A DNA stretch of 64,000 bases from Zanthoxylum bungeanum (lineage: Eukaryota > Streptophyta > Magnoliopsida > Sapindales > Rutaceae): contig SKCR01038866.1 of NCBI GenBank assembly GCA_019454045.1, positions 186,001 to 250,000 of the forward strand, read 5' to 3'. Position 1 is the first letter of the stretch. Each line of letters begins with the position of its first letter. The translations under genes were made by a program, and so were the position numbers. The notes beneath the pieces were generated by a model that searched no databases, was not told where the DNA came from, and saw only the letters and a list, made by a program, of their open reading frames with translations. Below are positions 11,926-24,700 of this stretch, in pieces.

Positions 11926-12720
11926 TTTGGGCAATTCCTTCTCTAGTGCCCAATCTTGCCACAGTGGTGGCACTTGTCCTCTGCGGCCTTCTTTTTTGAA
12001 TTTCCAGGCTTCGTTACCTTTCATTTAGGAGGGATACTAGAATTTGTCTTCTTTACCTTTTTATTTTTCTTCTTAAACGATTTCACAAATTAGGAAGAAG
12101 AAGGACCAATCAAATAAGACTTAGTAATGAGTGTCGGTACACCCTTCTTAATATCATCCTCCGCAGTCTACAACGTCTTATGTAGCTGAATGTAGGAACA
12201 ATGAATGTCGTGCATGTTGAAGTTCATGATAAAATGAGAATATGATGGTGAGGGTGAGCCCAAAATCAGATTCCAGCCTAATGTCTCATTCAGCTGGAAG
12301 TCGCGCCTCCTAAGGTACTCGATGAGATCCATCATGTCCAAGACATGTGGGCTCACTTTCTTACCATCATCCAGACGAGCGTGGAACAGTTCCACTGAGA
12401 TTCTGTATATCGGGGCTTGCTCCTGATTTAGGAATAACTCCCAAAGCTGAGTAATAATGTTGAAAAAGTCAGATATATCCATATATTTCCTCTTCAGATC
12501 AGGAGACATAGAACAAAGAATGAGTGACCTGACTCTCAGATCATCATCTCTCCATTTTTTAAAAGTCTCTATCTCCTCAGGGGTTGACTCCGGAACAATA
12601 TCCAAAGGTACTGGATTATCCAGCACATATCACAGCTTCTTCGATCTCAAGATAATCTTAATATCTAATTCCCATTCAGAAAAGTTTTCAGGGGCTGGCT
12701 AGTTTGTTTGCGTCAAGGAA
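11926..12720 (-). pseudogene. gag of Copia-B with CCHC knuckle
   Basis: A 152-codon frame at 12168-12626 reads DLRVRSLILCSMSPDL, then ITQLWELF, then YLRRRDFQLNETLGWNLIL. This is the UBN2-type gag of copia elements. Further downstream at about 11940-11985 is a zinc knuckle, CHHCGKIGH followed by RRNC, with one stop inside it. The N-terminal part near 12640-12715 (FSEWELDIKIIL) is in the same frame up to a stop. Gag would form the virus-like particle and bind element RNA. Confidence 0.75.
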
Positions 12721-13492
12721 ATGTGCAAAATGATTAGAAGAAGTGGTTACTGCCATCACAAAACTTAATAAAAGAAAACAAGAATTGACAGATAAAGTAA
12801 TTTCATTGATATCATACAACATCTAACAGAGCATGGATTTTTAATCTAAAGTTTCCCTTCTACTACTTTACATACTTTCATAATCCCCAAATAAAATACG
12901 AGATTTCAATAATTAAATTAAATTCTATAGTAGGAAGTGTATCACAAGAACATATTTCGACACACAACTTTGGCACGTTGCGCCTACATATGTTCGCGAG
13001 TAGATAACAATTATCAATCACATCAAATGTGACTCCTAATGTAGGTTCAGAACCATTTCTGATCCTCTCTACTATGGCATCTATTGGATGAGGCGTGTTC
13101 AAGGCAATAATTATCAATGACAAGCTCAAGGTACTTATACACTACCTCACTGCTTTGGCATCTATTGGTATGCACTTTCGCTCGAATTTATCTCTTATCA
13201 AAATAAGTTTTACCGGTGAAAATTAGTTCCTATAAACTACACCCACACAGATTTGGCATGTTACGGGCATGGCCATAAAAATGAATTCGCATCCGTATTG
13301 ACAAGACAGACCATTAAAGTGTACAAATACACACATATACAAATAAAGCCTTATTATGGAGGATTTTTCAATTACTATCAAATAGTTAAAAAAATTGATC
13401 TAATCAATTTAATTTAAGCAAGTGAAAAATAAATTGGATTAAATATCAAATATTTAATAGTATGATAAATATTTTTGGATGTGGGATCAGAC
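12721..13492 (-). other. 5' leader of Copia-B with hairpins
   Basis: This non-coding leader matches that of Copia-E (48240-48905). It contains repeated TTTGGCA-type motifs near 12968, 13076, 13149 and 13250. Arms GAACATAT (12948-12955) and ATATGTTC (12988-12995) enclose the first one. In Copia-E the equivalent arms are GAATATA and TATATTC, which keeps the pairing. Confidence 0.6.
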
Positions 13493-13505
13493 GCTCTGAC
13501 CCCCA
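13493..13505 (-). other. Primer binding site of Copia-B (mutated)
   Basis: GCTCTGACCCCCA on the + strand corresponds to GCTCTGATACCA, the reverse complement of the copia initiator-Met tRNA primer site TGGTATCAGAGC. It sits at the inner edge of the right LTR. Confidence 0.6.
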
Positions 13506-16500
13506 TTTCAGGTTTTGGCATTTTGGTGGCAGAGGTGCGGTTTCAGGCAAAAATGGTTTTTAAATATTTTAAAATTTTCGAACTAATTAGCCGATATCCA
13601 ATACCTCTGATTAGATCATATTTCACTGATACATGTTATTTGTTAACAACTTAACGGCGTAAAGTAATCGTAAAAATACGACAAAGATTTTACAAAAACT
13701 TTTCCGAATAAATACTAAGAAAAATGGGTAACTATAAAAAATCACACATGCTAATAAAAAGAAAAACAAGGTTATTGTCAAATCTAACAACGTCAAGTAT
13801 TTGGAAACAAATATATTGTCCATTAATATATTTTGGAAACAAGTAATATATATATCTAATACATATTAGTATGCTTATGAAAAATAATTTATCAAGACTA
13901 GAAGCAAGTGTATCACCTTAATCAAATTAAGCTATTAAATTTGCTTCAAGGTCTCCAAATCATTCTCCTTGGTGTTCTTTTAGAAACTAACCCTGACTTT
14001 TCTTTTTGCTCTCAACTCTGTGAGAAAAATGGCTAACCAAAAAATGAAAACACATTTTTCATTTTGAACTCACCATGGACGAAATTGAAGGTCTTTTTGG
14101 GCATTTAACAAGTCCAATACTTGGTCCAAAAAATTACACACATTTTATCTTATGTAAATAAGATTATTTAGCCAATTTTGAGACACAAACATAATTTGGC
14201 CAATCACAATTACCCGAATGTTAAGAATATGCCAAGAATATTATTTCTTCTAGAAAGCTAAAATTAATTAACAACTTAATTAATTTGAATTTCCTTTTTT
14301 TTAGTGTCCTGGACATGCCAATGATCTCTAAGCGTTGATATGTGTGTGAATTTACCAAAGAAAATTGCGGAATACTTACATTGGTCGGATTTCGGATTTC
14401 AAAAATTCATGGATGTAGAAGAAGCTCCAAGCCTTTTTTGTTGTTTCAAACTCATGGGTGAGTTTCCCTATCACCTTCACTTGACTCCTTATGTGCTAGC
14501 AAGAACAAATTTTGAAAGAAAAATTTTGTCCTCCAAGAGAGCAAACTTTCGGCTAAGAGAGAAAGTTGGGAGAAGATGAATAGTTCCAACTTAATTCATT
14601 TGTTGACTTTTTTAAAAAGTGTGTGTTGTGTGTAAAAGTTGTAATAAATACTTTCAACAACTTCCATCACACTTATGACAAATTGATGTGAGTTAGTGGG
14701 TCCCACCACTTTGAATTCAAAATTCAAGTTGGTTCACATAACACGCTTTGGTCCCGATTTCTTTTAATCCGGTTAAACGAATTTTCTGTCGCAACGTAAT
14801 TAAATCTAATTTAATTAAATAATAATACCTTGTAAAATTATTACGGAAGTCGCTTACGAATTAATTCCAAATTAATTAGTTCACTTGAATTAAAATCTGA
14901 TTTTAATTCCGCATTGAAATCCAATTTCAATTAATATATCCAATATATTATTTTAGCCCAAATAAATAATTAAATATAAAATCCAATTTAACTATTAAAT
15001 TTATTTTACCGATTAATTCCAAATTAATCGCGTTCTCTCTTCTTCACGAATTAATCCCAGATTAATTCATGACGCAATTAATCCCAGATTAATTTTCTCT
15101 CTCTTAATTATCCCAGATTAATTATTGCCATAATTAATCCCAGACTAATTTTCTCTCATAATTAATCCCAGATTAATTCTCTGTTCGAGTCAAATCTCAT
15201 CGGTGAATCTTTGGGAAGCGACCCATGAGATCCATGGATATATTGGCAGTAAATACGATCATTGGAGTATCCGAACACATGCGTACCCAGTACCACGTTC
15301 TTACCGATTTACAAGACATGATTGGCTTATAGCAAATCACTGTGCCTAACCAATTCTCCAGAAATATTCAACAAAGAATATGTAATCTTTATCAGGCGTA
15401 GTATACTAGGTATTGCGTATTACGATCCAATATCATATGTCACATGCTAGGCCTGGGGCTGGAATTGTGTCTGCCCCGTACGAAGCATATTTCGGACCAT
15501 CAGTAACTAGTCTCTGTAATCGGATAATCATGACCTTGTCATACTACCCCGATAGCTGCAACATATAAGAGTACCAATTCTGTATCCTGCGTGATCATCA
15601 TCTCCATATGACTGAAGTGACACTTCCATCTTGACATAACACCCAATACACTACGATTCTCAATAAACCCAGAAGAGGCGTACACAGAACCTGTTAAAGC
15701 CCCAGACGACCAAAGCTAAAACGTACTGATTGTCGCAAGTATTAGCGATGCAAGTCTCAGGTTAAGACCACATACACCTACCCTGATTCGGATTCCCATA
15801 GACACATAGTCATACTACCAGTGAGATTTCGAGGGGTATATCCAGAGCAAAGCTGTTCCCGTACCATCGGCAAACAGAACCTCCTATCACACTTGCATAA
15901 GTGTCCAATACTTAAATATATGAGAACTATGCTGTTAAGCTTCCATAACGCGCACAAGTGTAATACTAGTCTATTCCGCATTATCGATGTCCAGTCTCGA
16001 TAATACTACGACTAGTGAGATTTAATGATTAAACCTTTCGTGGATTAATATTGTCTCATATCTTATTAATTCGGTACTAATCATATGGACTTTTATCATT
16101 TATATATAAAAGTAATCCAATTACAAAATGATAAAAGAGCAATTTTCTTTGTCACATAGTTAATTTTTTACAATAAAACCATGTCCTTTACAAAATAGTG
16201 ATGCTATGGGTCATAATTGTCCAACACCTTTCACTAAATGACAAAAATAAGGTTATGAGAAAATATTCCTAGAATATTCTCTTTTTTATCATGATTAAAA
16301 ATTAATTAATTCAATTAACCATAATAAAAACAAGTGTCAAAATTTAATTACTATTAGGCCATTAATGTGTATCTAATTAAATTAAGTATCATATACAGAT
16401 ACATATTAAAAAATATGCATGCGTAAATTATGAATAATCTGAAATATCCATAATTAATTGCCCAAGTGCTCAATGAGTATACTTCATATTGTGAGACTCT

Positions 16501-17384
16501 CTAAGTTCAAATTAATAGAAACCATTTCCGTGTCTGTAATTTGTCCACTCATAAATTACAACGACCAACAATAATCGAGTTGAACCATACAAGTCAAGAT
16601 CATTGTATATATTTAATCCTCTTATCATAGGCTATCCGAATAGTTCCAGAGATATGAAATAACGTCAAATCTCCGCTATGAAAATTTCTAATATGTCGCG
16701 ACATAATCGTGATTCTCTAAATAAATACTCGAAACTCATTTCCATAGTATACCTCGGCCAACGATTTCAAAAAATCACTGATTGGATACCTAAATCCCAT
16801 ACACAGGACTGACAGCTCCTATCTGGATACATCACAATATATCGTAAGTATCTATCCACACCCAACGAACAAACGAAGGTCCGATCTTTAAAGATCGTTG
16901 ACGTGACTGCCATCAAAGTGTGGAGGATATCCTACATATCTAAAGTGGTATCTCAAATAAAAGGAGCTAATATGCTACTCGACTCAAGAAGATTCATTTT
17001 GACGTTAGTGTACCATCTATTAGGAATCTTCAAGTGAGTCATATAGTATTTATCCAATAAATACCTACATGTCTATATGAGTCTCTTTAATACTCATGGT
17101 TAACTGAGATGAGCCATTGGAACTATTCTAATATACGACATGTACCGGTCTCATGGGTTTACTAACCGATCATGTTGTAAATCTTGACTAGGAACTATTT
17201 TAAGAATGAATCAAGTTGTAATGTTTCTCAGTGTCCATTGTGACACTTTTCCAACTACATTACAACAACTCATTCTATGAATTATTTACATCTTTACCAT
17301 TATACAAAAGATTATATCAATGAAAGTACTAAATTTTATTCAAAATAAAATATATAAGTGCTACGTATTTACAATAAATATATC
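13506..17384 (-). repeat. 5' LTR of Copia-B, split by a solo LTR
   Basis: The first part (about 13506-14304) aligns with the start of the Copia-E LTR, including GTTTTTAAATATTTTAAAATTTTCG and a degenerate ACTTTTGCGAAA-like block. The second part (about 16227-17384) aligns with 7616-8774. The gap is a family-C solo LTR. The final segment with the GAGCACCAACTCTAACA end is missing. Confidence 0.65.
14305..16226 (-). repeat. Solo LTR of Copia family C
   Basis: It runs from TGTCCTGGACATGCC to ATTGTCCAACA. It matches the two Copia-C LTRs (30203-33711 without its insertion, and 39737-41832) along its length: the serial AATTAATCCCAGATTAATT hairpins at 15040-15180, the block GGGAAGCGACCCATGAGATC, and the CTATGGGTCAT...CCAACA end. 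No internal region or second LTR is attached, so it is a solo LTR. CCTTT occurs just after it and at 14293-14297, a possible but unclear target duplication. Confidence 0.75.
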
Positions 17385-17895
17385 ATAAAAGTGCTACGTA
17401 TTTATAGTTTATATTTCACCAGTTTGCAGAGTATACATGTTGAAGAATCATGTTTTCACGAGTTAAGCACGCATATTTTCAGTTATGCTTTCCCGCCGCA
17501 TGTTTTTAGTTTACATTTTCAATTTACATTGGTACATTATATGAATACGATCTACATTTTTAGTTTGTGTGTTCCCATTTTAGAAGTACTGATTAAGAAA
17601 TCAGTTTGGACGATGTTCATTCCATGCCAATTCTAAAATAGGTAATGAATTTCGTAGCATTGTATGCATGAAGCAATACACATTTCATTTCTCCAGTTTA
17701 TATTTTTAATCTGCAATTCATGTTTACAGTTTTCAAGTTATGTTTTGCACATATCATGTTAACGTATTTGCAGTTTATGTTTTCATATTACAAGTCTACA
17801 GTTTATCTTTTCAGCTTGCATGTCATGTTTGAAAGTTTAAAGTCATGTTTCCCATGTATAATGTTCATGTTTAATGTTTTTTATTTGGGCGGATG
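17385..17895. other. Low-complexity CATGTTT/AGTTTA-rich stretch
   Basis: No gene is supported. The sequence is made of loosely repeated words such as CAGTTTATGTTTT, CATGTTT and AGTTTACATTT. It lies between the truncated Copia-B LTR and an inverted LTR fragment. Short open frames here follow from the repeated words. Confidence 0.45.
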
Positions 17896-18690
17896 TGGGA
17901 CCCCTCGGTACCCCGTACAGTGGAAGTGGGTATAACCCATAGATATCAAGGATATGTTTATTTTTAAATTATTTTATAGAATACTATATTCCGTTACGAA
18001 TCTGTAGGAAAAAAATGGACCAAATCAGAGTCTGGAGGCTTCGGAATAGAGAAAATGAAGTTTCAGCGCTCATGGACAGTAGCTGTCTACGTGTCTCGAC
18101 GCTCGAATTCGGGAGTCACAATGCCCAATCTGTGAATACTCATCGTCGTGACGTGCAAGAGTGAGCGTAACGCCGCCCAAAGCTCTGAGAGTTCAGTGTC
18201 GCGACGTTAGAGATTAGTGTCACGACGTTGCCTTGTGTAAAATATTGACAGAAAGTATTTTTACCTTTAATTCAATTCTAAACACTTCCAATTTTCTCCA
18301 AACACTTCAATACACCTAAAAGTCCAATTTTAACATAAAAACCAATATCAACACATGTTATACAACAAACATACATGTATTTTAAATACATATATGTATT
18401 TCTTTGAATCAAAATATAAACCAAAATAGAATCCCATAATAAAGTGACTCATGGACAATTCTAGGTCACTTAAAGGTGGTCACGTGATTCTAGAATGGTA
18501 GACATAGCTCCAAGCTATCTTCTAGAGTTTCAAAAACTCTAATTTTATGTTTCATGTCCAACATGAATATTTTCATCCAATTACAAACATATTGTGTTTA
18601 TACTTCCAAAGCATCTGTGCACAATTAATTAGCCTAATTTCATCTTCAAGCTAGGTTGTTATGTATCCAATACATAATTCATCATTATAT
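17896..18690 (-). repeat. Inverted LTR fragment related to the 3' half of the Copia-F LTR
   Basis: Read on the - strand it matches 52655-53430 on the + strand. Examples are the segments around GACTCATGGACAATTCTAGGTC, TTCTAGAATGGTAG, and GTATCCAATACATAATTCATC. It stops exactly where the Copia-F LTR begins (18691), so F either inserted here or was joined head to head with it. It contains several CG-rich palindromes (for example GTCGCGAC at 18199-18206). Confidence 0.65.
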
Positions 18691-19578
18691 TGTTGGAGTT
18701 GGTGCTTGGAGCGCCAATCCGAATAATATATTATACATTATTTTTTATTATTTATTAATAAAATAACTACATTTTCATTTTAACCTTATTAATGGAAATG
18801 TCATTTCCCATATTAGATTGATATATATAAATGTGCTAAGAATGACTTCGACCTTAGAATAGTATGTAGTAATACTAGAAATTGAGTGGTTCGACATTGG
18901 GATAGGATTATTGTTATAAACTATTCTTAAAGTAAATATTCATAGTCATTGGTTTTGGAATACGATCTAATTCCTATAACCTAAAAGACTAGCACATGTC
19001 GTATATTGAAATTAGAATTCCAATGGTTTAACCCGATGTACCATGAGCAAAAGAAGCTCGTATAGAAATGTGGGTATTCTTTGAAGCGAATACTGAATGA
19101 CTCACAAGTGATTCCTAATAGTTGAAAGTACACACTACCGTCAATAGGAATCTACTCGAGTCGAGTAGCATATGTGATCCTTTGACTATAGGATATCATA
19201 GATTTTGTGTGTGATCCTCAACAGTTTGATGCCATATATGTCAGAGACCTTTCATGGTTTGACCGCTAGAAGTTCGTTAGGATTGGACCAATACACTTGT
19301 TAATCAAGTGTGTATCAAGATAGGATCCATCGGCGCATATGTGTACTATAAGGGGTTTAGGTATCCATGTGAGTAAGTCATAATTCCTAAGACTTTGGCC
19401 AAAGCCGATCACCTAGGGTGGATCGCATATATCAGAAATGGTTTTCTGATTAGTTATAAAGAATCATGGACATGTCGACATGAGAGGTGCGCCTCGGAAA
19501 CTTGACGGTGTAATCTATGTTTCCTAAGCACAACTCAGATAGCCTACGACATGGGGATTGTTAAATATATGTGATATC
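18691..19578 (+). repeat. Copia-F LTR, first part
   Basis: It contains blocks found inverted in the Copia-B LTR: target words such as TACCATGAGC, ATGTCGTATAT, GTCACTCACAAGTGATTCC-like and ACCTTTGATGGCA-like segments. It ends at the ATATC duplicated by Copia-E (19574-19578). Confidence 0.65.
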
Positions 19579-20599
19579 TGTTGGGGTCAAATCAGGGAGG
19601 TGCATCAGAAGAAGCGCTGTTCGGGCGAAATCATAGTTTAAAATTTTTAAACTTACGAATAAATTATTCAATATCAAATATTAATAATTCATTCATATTT
19701 CACCTAAACATATTATTTGTTGATATCATATAACGAAATAAATAATATAGAAACATCGCGAAACTTTTGCGAAAATATTTTTTCGTAAAATAGCATAAAA
19801 CGCGTTTCTGGCCAAACCGACCGACCAATTCTCATGGGGACTGCCCGGTCGCCCAGACCAAAACATTTGGACAGTTCGTGGGCTGCCCGAACAGTGTCCA
19901 GTTCACTGTTTGGGCAGCCGTTACCCGTTAACGCCGTTTTTCTCTCTCGTTTTTCACTCCGAAATAATTTCCGACAAATATTTTCTTGGGCAATTAAAAT
20001 AAACCAATTTATTCTATTACTCAAAAATAAAAAATGAATTTTTTATCTGAAAAATCAGATTTATCATTAATTGCTATGAGACCCTACACTTTGTAAATTA
20101 ATCATTTTGGTCATTAAATTGTCAAATACATATTTAATTGATTTCAAATCAATCCCAAAATAATTTATACAATTTGCAACAAAACCAGAAACTTTTCCTG
20201 AATTCCGAAATTGCCCAGATATTTCCAGAATTATGAAAACAGCCCAGATTTTGTATTAATTATAATTTGGCCCAATTTGTTCAAAACACTCAAGATCAAA
20301 TCCAATCAATCCCAAATTTGACATACATCAAATATACATCAAATTATATCATATATATGAAAAGCCCCAAAATTTGAATGGGTTAAGAACCCTAATTTCA
20401 CAAATTACTCAAATTGGACAATTTACATTAAATTGAAAAAAATCAACACTTTAATCATCCAATTACCACACCAACCAAGTCTCACCATCATGAAATTAAT
20501 CAAGAACAATTCTAGGTTAATTATGAATGGCTAATTACTCTAAAATAACAACTTAATTTTCTAATTAATTTATTAAGCTTTAATCATACATGCATAACA
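19579..20599 (-). repeat. Copia-E left LTR, outer part
   Basis: It matches 48922-49980 nearly throughout, including the GGCCAAACCGACCGACCAAT block, the GACTGCCC block and the AATTGCCCAGAT block. It stops at GCATAACA, where the Copia-D LTR TGTTGGGAAGC begins. Open frames in it on both strands are not conserved between the two LTR copies and have no domain. Confidence 0.8.
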
Positions 20600-22538
20600 T
20601 GTTGGGAAGCGGCCGCGAGTGCGCAGCGGAAAATTAAAATTATTATACTGCTTTCCCTTTGCCCAAGACCCATTTGTTTTATTATTCTACAAGCCTATGC
20701 ATGTTACTATATATTCTAAGCATAAAACTCATAAAACATGCAAAGAACATAAACCTAAACATGCTAACTATCATAAGAACTCTAATTAAAATAAAGAAAG
20801 AAAAAGACTTACTTGAACCGAAGACTCCTCCAGTCCTCCCTCCAATCTACAAGCTTTTCTGGAACTCAGCAAGCTCTTCCACGTTCCAAAGAGCCACCCA
20901 AGTGTGTGGCCTCCAAAGATGCACACACCAAAGCCAAAACTAACGGTAAGACTACGCCTTGAGTGCACAAGTATTTTGCCATTGGTGCTAGCCTAAACAA
21001 ATACCTCAAAACTTTTAACTCGAGGTTCCTCTAGTCAATTAGACTTAAGGATCCACAAAATCAGTGGCTTACTCTTAAACTTTAGAGTTGCTCACTTATA
21101 TAAATCCAAGATATGAAAGGTTTTGGTGTAGCCTATTTGTAAAGAATTCTTTGGGGTTTATATAGTGCTCCAAAGACAACAAAATTAATTAAGAATCCGA
21201 TGTGGGATAAAAGCTAATTTAATCTTAGCCATTGGATCATAATTTAGTGGTTTAATGAGATTATAAAACCCTAATAAGAATTTGGGCCGAATTGGAATTC
21301 AAAACAAATAATTTTTTTTACTATTCATGTTACTATTCACGTGAATAGTAATTTTTTTTATTCCAATTCCAAAAGTGCCTCTATTGTCATTCACCAATCC
21401 ATAAGCCACTATGGAACCTCATAAATGATCTGTTCAATAATTAAACACATTGAACCATTTATGAACAATTCCTACAACAATCATATATGCTGTTATATTT
21501 GTACTGTGCACCGTTAACCATTGATTTCGACTTTGTTGTGTGTGACCATTTGGGTTCCCCTCAAGTTGGACATGAAATGAATCGTGATAATTTAATCGAA
21601 CATAAATTATCCTCCGATCAGATGGTCGTTCGATTTCAATGACCAAGGTTGACATCTAGCAACATGCCAAGGCCCCCAAATGAGAAGGAAAGATATATAT
21701 ACCCATTATATATGAAATTTACATATAATACGGTCCCTCGCCTCACTGTATCCCCACCTATTGACCTAGGGTACGGAAAGTGTCTACCCATATGGTCAAA
21801 TGTATGATGTTGATAGTGTCATGAATCGTGCTAACCCAAGAATCTCACATGATTCTTCCGCTGTGGCCACAGTCTCAAGCACTGATCACACATATCAACC
21901 CGCAAACTGGAATACTACTCTTATAAGAAAATATTATTCGAGAGAGTGGCGATTCTCTGTTGTATCTTTACAAACTTCATGTGTTTCAACAAATGATCCA
22001 ATCATACCCTTTTGACCGGATCTTTTGAACCAGGGAAGGAGAATGTCAAAGTTATTTGATCCACACAGAAGATTGTAAAGACCTCAAGTCAAAGGACTAG
22101 TCATATAATCGATACATGAAAGTTCTCACAGAAACATAAGATAAACACTTCATATGAAAACTTTCGGCGGTCAGTTCGATGGACACGAGCAATTCATGCA
22201 TCCATGTGATACACCAAGCGGACGGATCTCCGCTAGTAGCCTGTGAGATCTGCTACCCCACTTAAGGATGGATCATATCATCATGCTAGTCTCTCCATTT
22301 TCTGAACGCCCAGATTATTCACAAAACTATGACAAGAAACATTTAAGAGTAATGATTCTCATAAGGCGTGGAAGCCATCGTCTTATTACTCCAAGGGCTT
22401 TATTACAATGTTGATGATTCATATAAGTTATGTAAGACACGTATAATAAAGATTGCCATTTTATTAATTAATGAAAATATTACAAATACATGTACATATA
22501 GCCCATCCACATGTTGGGTATAGGGCATATCCCTAACA
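20600..22538 (-). repeat. 3' LTR of Copia-D1
   Basis: TGTTGGGAAGCGGCCGC opens and CATATCCCTAACA closes the LTR. It is followed by ATCTCCCACTTAC, the reverse complement of a polypurine tract. It matches 26625-27929 and 43322-44832. It carries the block ATGGTCGTTCGATTTCAATGACC and the inverted repeat TTACTATTCACGTGAATAGTAA at about 21331-21352. Confidence 0.85.
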
Positions 22539-23170
22539 ATCTCCCACTTACACAATAGCCAACTAGTATGAATCTGGACATCAGACTATCAGGTGTGCCT
22601 ATCATGCTTTTGTTTAGTCAGCCCTTTAGTCATAGAATCTGCAAGATTATCTTCTGTGGGTATTTTCTCTATAATAACTTATTTTCTCTCAACAATCTCC
22701 CTGATGAGATGAAATCGCCTGAGTACATGCTTGGATTTCTGGTAGGACCTTGGTTCCTTTGATTGAGAAATGGAACCCGTGTTGTCACAGTACATCGTGA
22801 CACCATTCTTTATCGCGGGAAGCACTTCCAGCTCCGTGATGAACTTCTTTATCCAGACTGTTTCTTTAGCAGCCTCAGATGCTGCAATATACTCGGCTTC
22901 AGTAGTGGAGTCCGCTGTAGTTGACTGCTTTGAGCTTTTCCAACTGACAGGACCGCCATTTAAAGTAAACAGATATCCTGTTGTGATCTGCTGTCATCTC
23001 TATCGGTCTGAAAGCTCGCATCACAGTAACCAATGACTTTCATCTCAGAACAATCTCCGTATGTCAAAAATACATCCTTAGTTCTTCTCAGATACTTGGG
23101 GATTTTTTTGACAGCTGCCCAGTGTTGCTCACTAGGATTTGCCTGATACCTGCTCGTTATGCTAAGAGCA
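22539..23170 (-). pseudogene. RNase H of Copia-D1
   Basis: Read on the - strand: KVIGYCDAS near 23020-23045, then SWKSSKQSTTADSTTEAEYIAASEAAKETVWIKKFI (22840-22950) as two adjacent blocks, then DNTGSISQSKEPRSYQKSKHVLRRFHLIREI (22690-22790). The usual catalytic Asp and Glu blocks can be recognised. Frameshifts break it, notably near 22990. It lies directly next to the 3' LTR as expected for Ty1-copia. Confidence 0.75.
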
Positions 23171-24129
23171 TAAGAGCATCAGGTCTTGTACATATCATGA
23201 CGTACAAGAAATACAACAGCACTCCCACTACTTTTCCTGTAAACACAAGGCTCGTCTACATTTTTGATGAAGTCAAATTCTTTGATTGTCTCATCAAATC
23301 GTATATTCCAACTTCTGGAGGCTTGCTTGAGTCTATAAATGGATCGTTTAAGCTTGCATACTTTATTATGATCATCCTTAGATGCAAACCCCTCAAGTTG
23401 TGTCATATAGACTTCCTCTACGAGGTTCCCATTAAGGAAAGCTGTTTTGACATCCATCTGCCAAATCTCATAATCAAAGTGTGCAGCTAGTGCCAGTAAA
23501 ATTCGAATGGACTTTATCATTGCAACAAGCGAGAAGGTTTCATCATAGTCAATTCCTTGGATTTGTCTATAACCTTTCGCCACCAACCTAGCCTTATAGG
23601 TTTGGATGTTGCCTTCTGCATTAGTTTTACGCTTGTAAATCCACTTGCACCTTATGGGTTTTATCCTTTCAGGTGCATCTACCAAGTCCCAGACTTGATT
23701 CTGATACATAGAGTCTATTTCGGATTTCATGGCCTCAAGCCACTTGACTGAATCAATGTCACACATTGCTTTGTCATAACTGGTGGAATCGTCATTATCA
23801 ATGACCTGATCATGTTCCTCATCAATATGGAAACCATATCTTTCGGGCTCATGTCTTTCCCTACCAGACATTCTAAGTTCATAACCTTGTAGTTTTTTTG
23901 TCGCTGCCTTTTTGAAGGGCCTGGGGTTTTGTTCTATGTTAGTTTTTTCTTCTCGTACCTCATCGAGGTGAAGTCTACACCCACTATATTTCTTGAGAAG
24001 GAATTCATTCTCTAGAAATTTAGCATTTCGTGAGACAAATGTTCTTTGTTCATTTGGGACGTAGAACACGTATGTTATTAAGTTCAAGGCATATCCTACA
24101 AATTTACATTTAACTGCATTATCATCCAA
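23171..24129 (-). pseudogene. Reverse transcriptase of Copia-D1 with catalytic-site deletion
   Basis: A 316-codon frame carries the pol linker and RT: SVKWLEAMKSEIDSMYQN, then QVWDLVDAPE, KARLVAKGY, GIDYDETFSLVAMIKSIR, WQMDVKTAFLNG and IYRLKQASRSWN. It ends soon after AVVFLV. The segment with the YVDD catalytic box and about 100 following codons is missing. The sequence then jumps to the ITSRYQANPS block near 23130-23160. The RT is therefore inactive despite its long open frame. Confidence 0.85.
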
Positions 24130-24700
24130 TTTGTTAGTTTGTGTGAGCTTGGCATATGCGTCACATCCCCAAACTCTTAGATAACTAAGACTAGGACGTT
24201 TCCCAGACCATAACTCATATGATGTTTGACTAACAGTCTTAGAATGAACTTGGTTTAGTAGTAGTATTGCAGTTTCTAAAGCAAGACCCCAAAATGAAGA
24301 GGTAGATCCGTGTCTGGCATCATTGATCAGACCATATCTAATAATATCCGATTTCTACTTTCGGAGACCCCATTATGCTGTGGAGTTCCCATAGGAGTCC
24401 ACTGGGAAACAATGACATTTTCTCTCAAGTAATCTTGAAATTCGTTGCTTAAGTATTCACCACCTCGATCAGACCTTAGTGACTTAATACTTTTATTAAG
24501 CTGGTTTTCTACTTCAGCCTTGAAGTCTTTGAATTTCTCAAAGGCTTCAGATTTGTACCGCATAAGGTACACATACCCATATCGCGAATGATCATCGATA
24601 AAGGTATTGAAGTAGGAGAATCCACCTCTAGCGGTGACTGACATTGGTCCGCATACATCAGAGTGTATGAGTTCTAATGTCTCCGCTGCACGCTGTCATT
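24130..24700 (-). pseudogene. Integrase of Copia-D1
   Basis: Frame 24327-24644 reads FSYFNTFIDDHSRYGYVYLM, then LRSDRGGEYLSNEF and SQWTPMGTPQHNGVSESRN. The Asp-Asp-Glu acidic residues of the core fall in these blocks as far as can be judged. The C-terminal part (24130-24320) is in other frames and includes an LLLNQVHSKT-like block. A stop in the CESC-like zinc region near 24740 further disrupts it. Confidence 0.8.

Larger units (their letters stand above)
7616..17384 (-). mobile_element. Copia-B, Ty1-copia retrotransposon
   Basis: Two matching LTR segments (7616-8774 and 16256-17384) flank a - strand gag-pol in Ty1-copia order: gag, protease, integrase, reverse transcriptase, RNase H. The left LTR is truncated at its outer side and the right LTR is split by a solo LTR of family C (14305-16226). 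The right LTR also lacks its last 40 or so bases. Because both outer ends are damaged, no target duplication can be read. All coding domains carry stops, so the element is dead. It belongs to the same broad family as Copia-E. Confidence 0.8.

Noticed and set aside
14340..14579. 79-codon open frame on the + strand
   Set aside because: It is inside the solo LTR of family C and is not conserved in the other LTR copies.
7616..17384. Target duplication for Copia-B
   Set aside because: Both outer LTR ends are damaged, so any short match would be guesswork.
19713..20037. Overlapping open frames of 67 and 103 codons on both strands
   Set aside because: They lie in the Copia-E LTR; the partner LTR (49047-49376) has different frames, so they are not under coding constraint.
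23122..23490. 122-codon open frame on the + strand
   Set aside because: It is the reverse complement of Copia-D1 reverse transcriptase and has no domain of its own.
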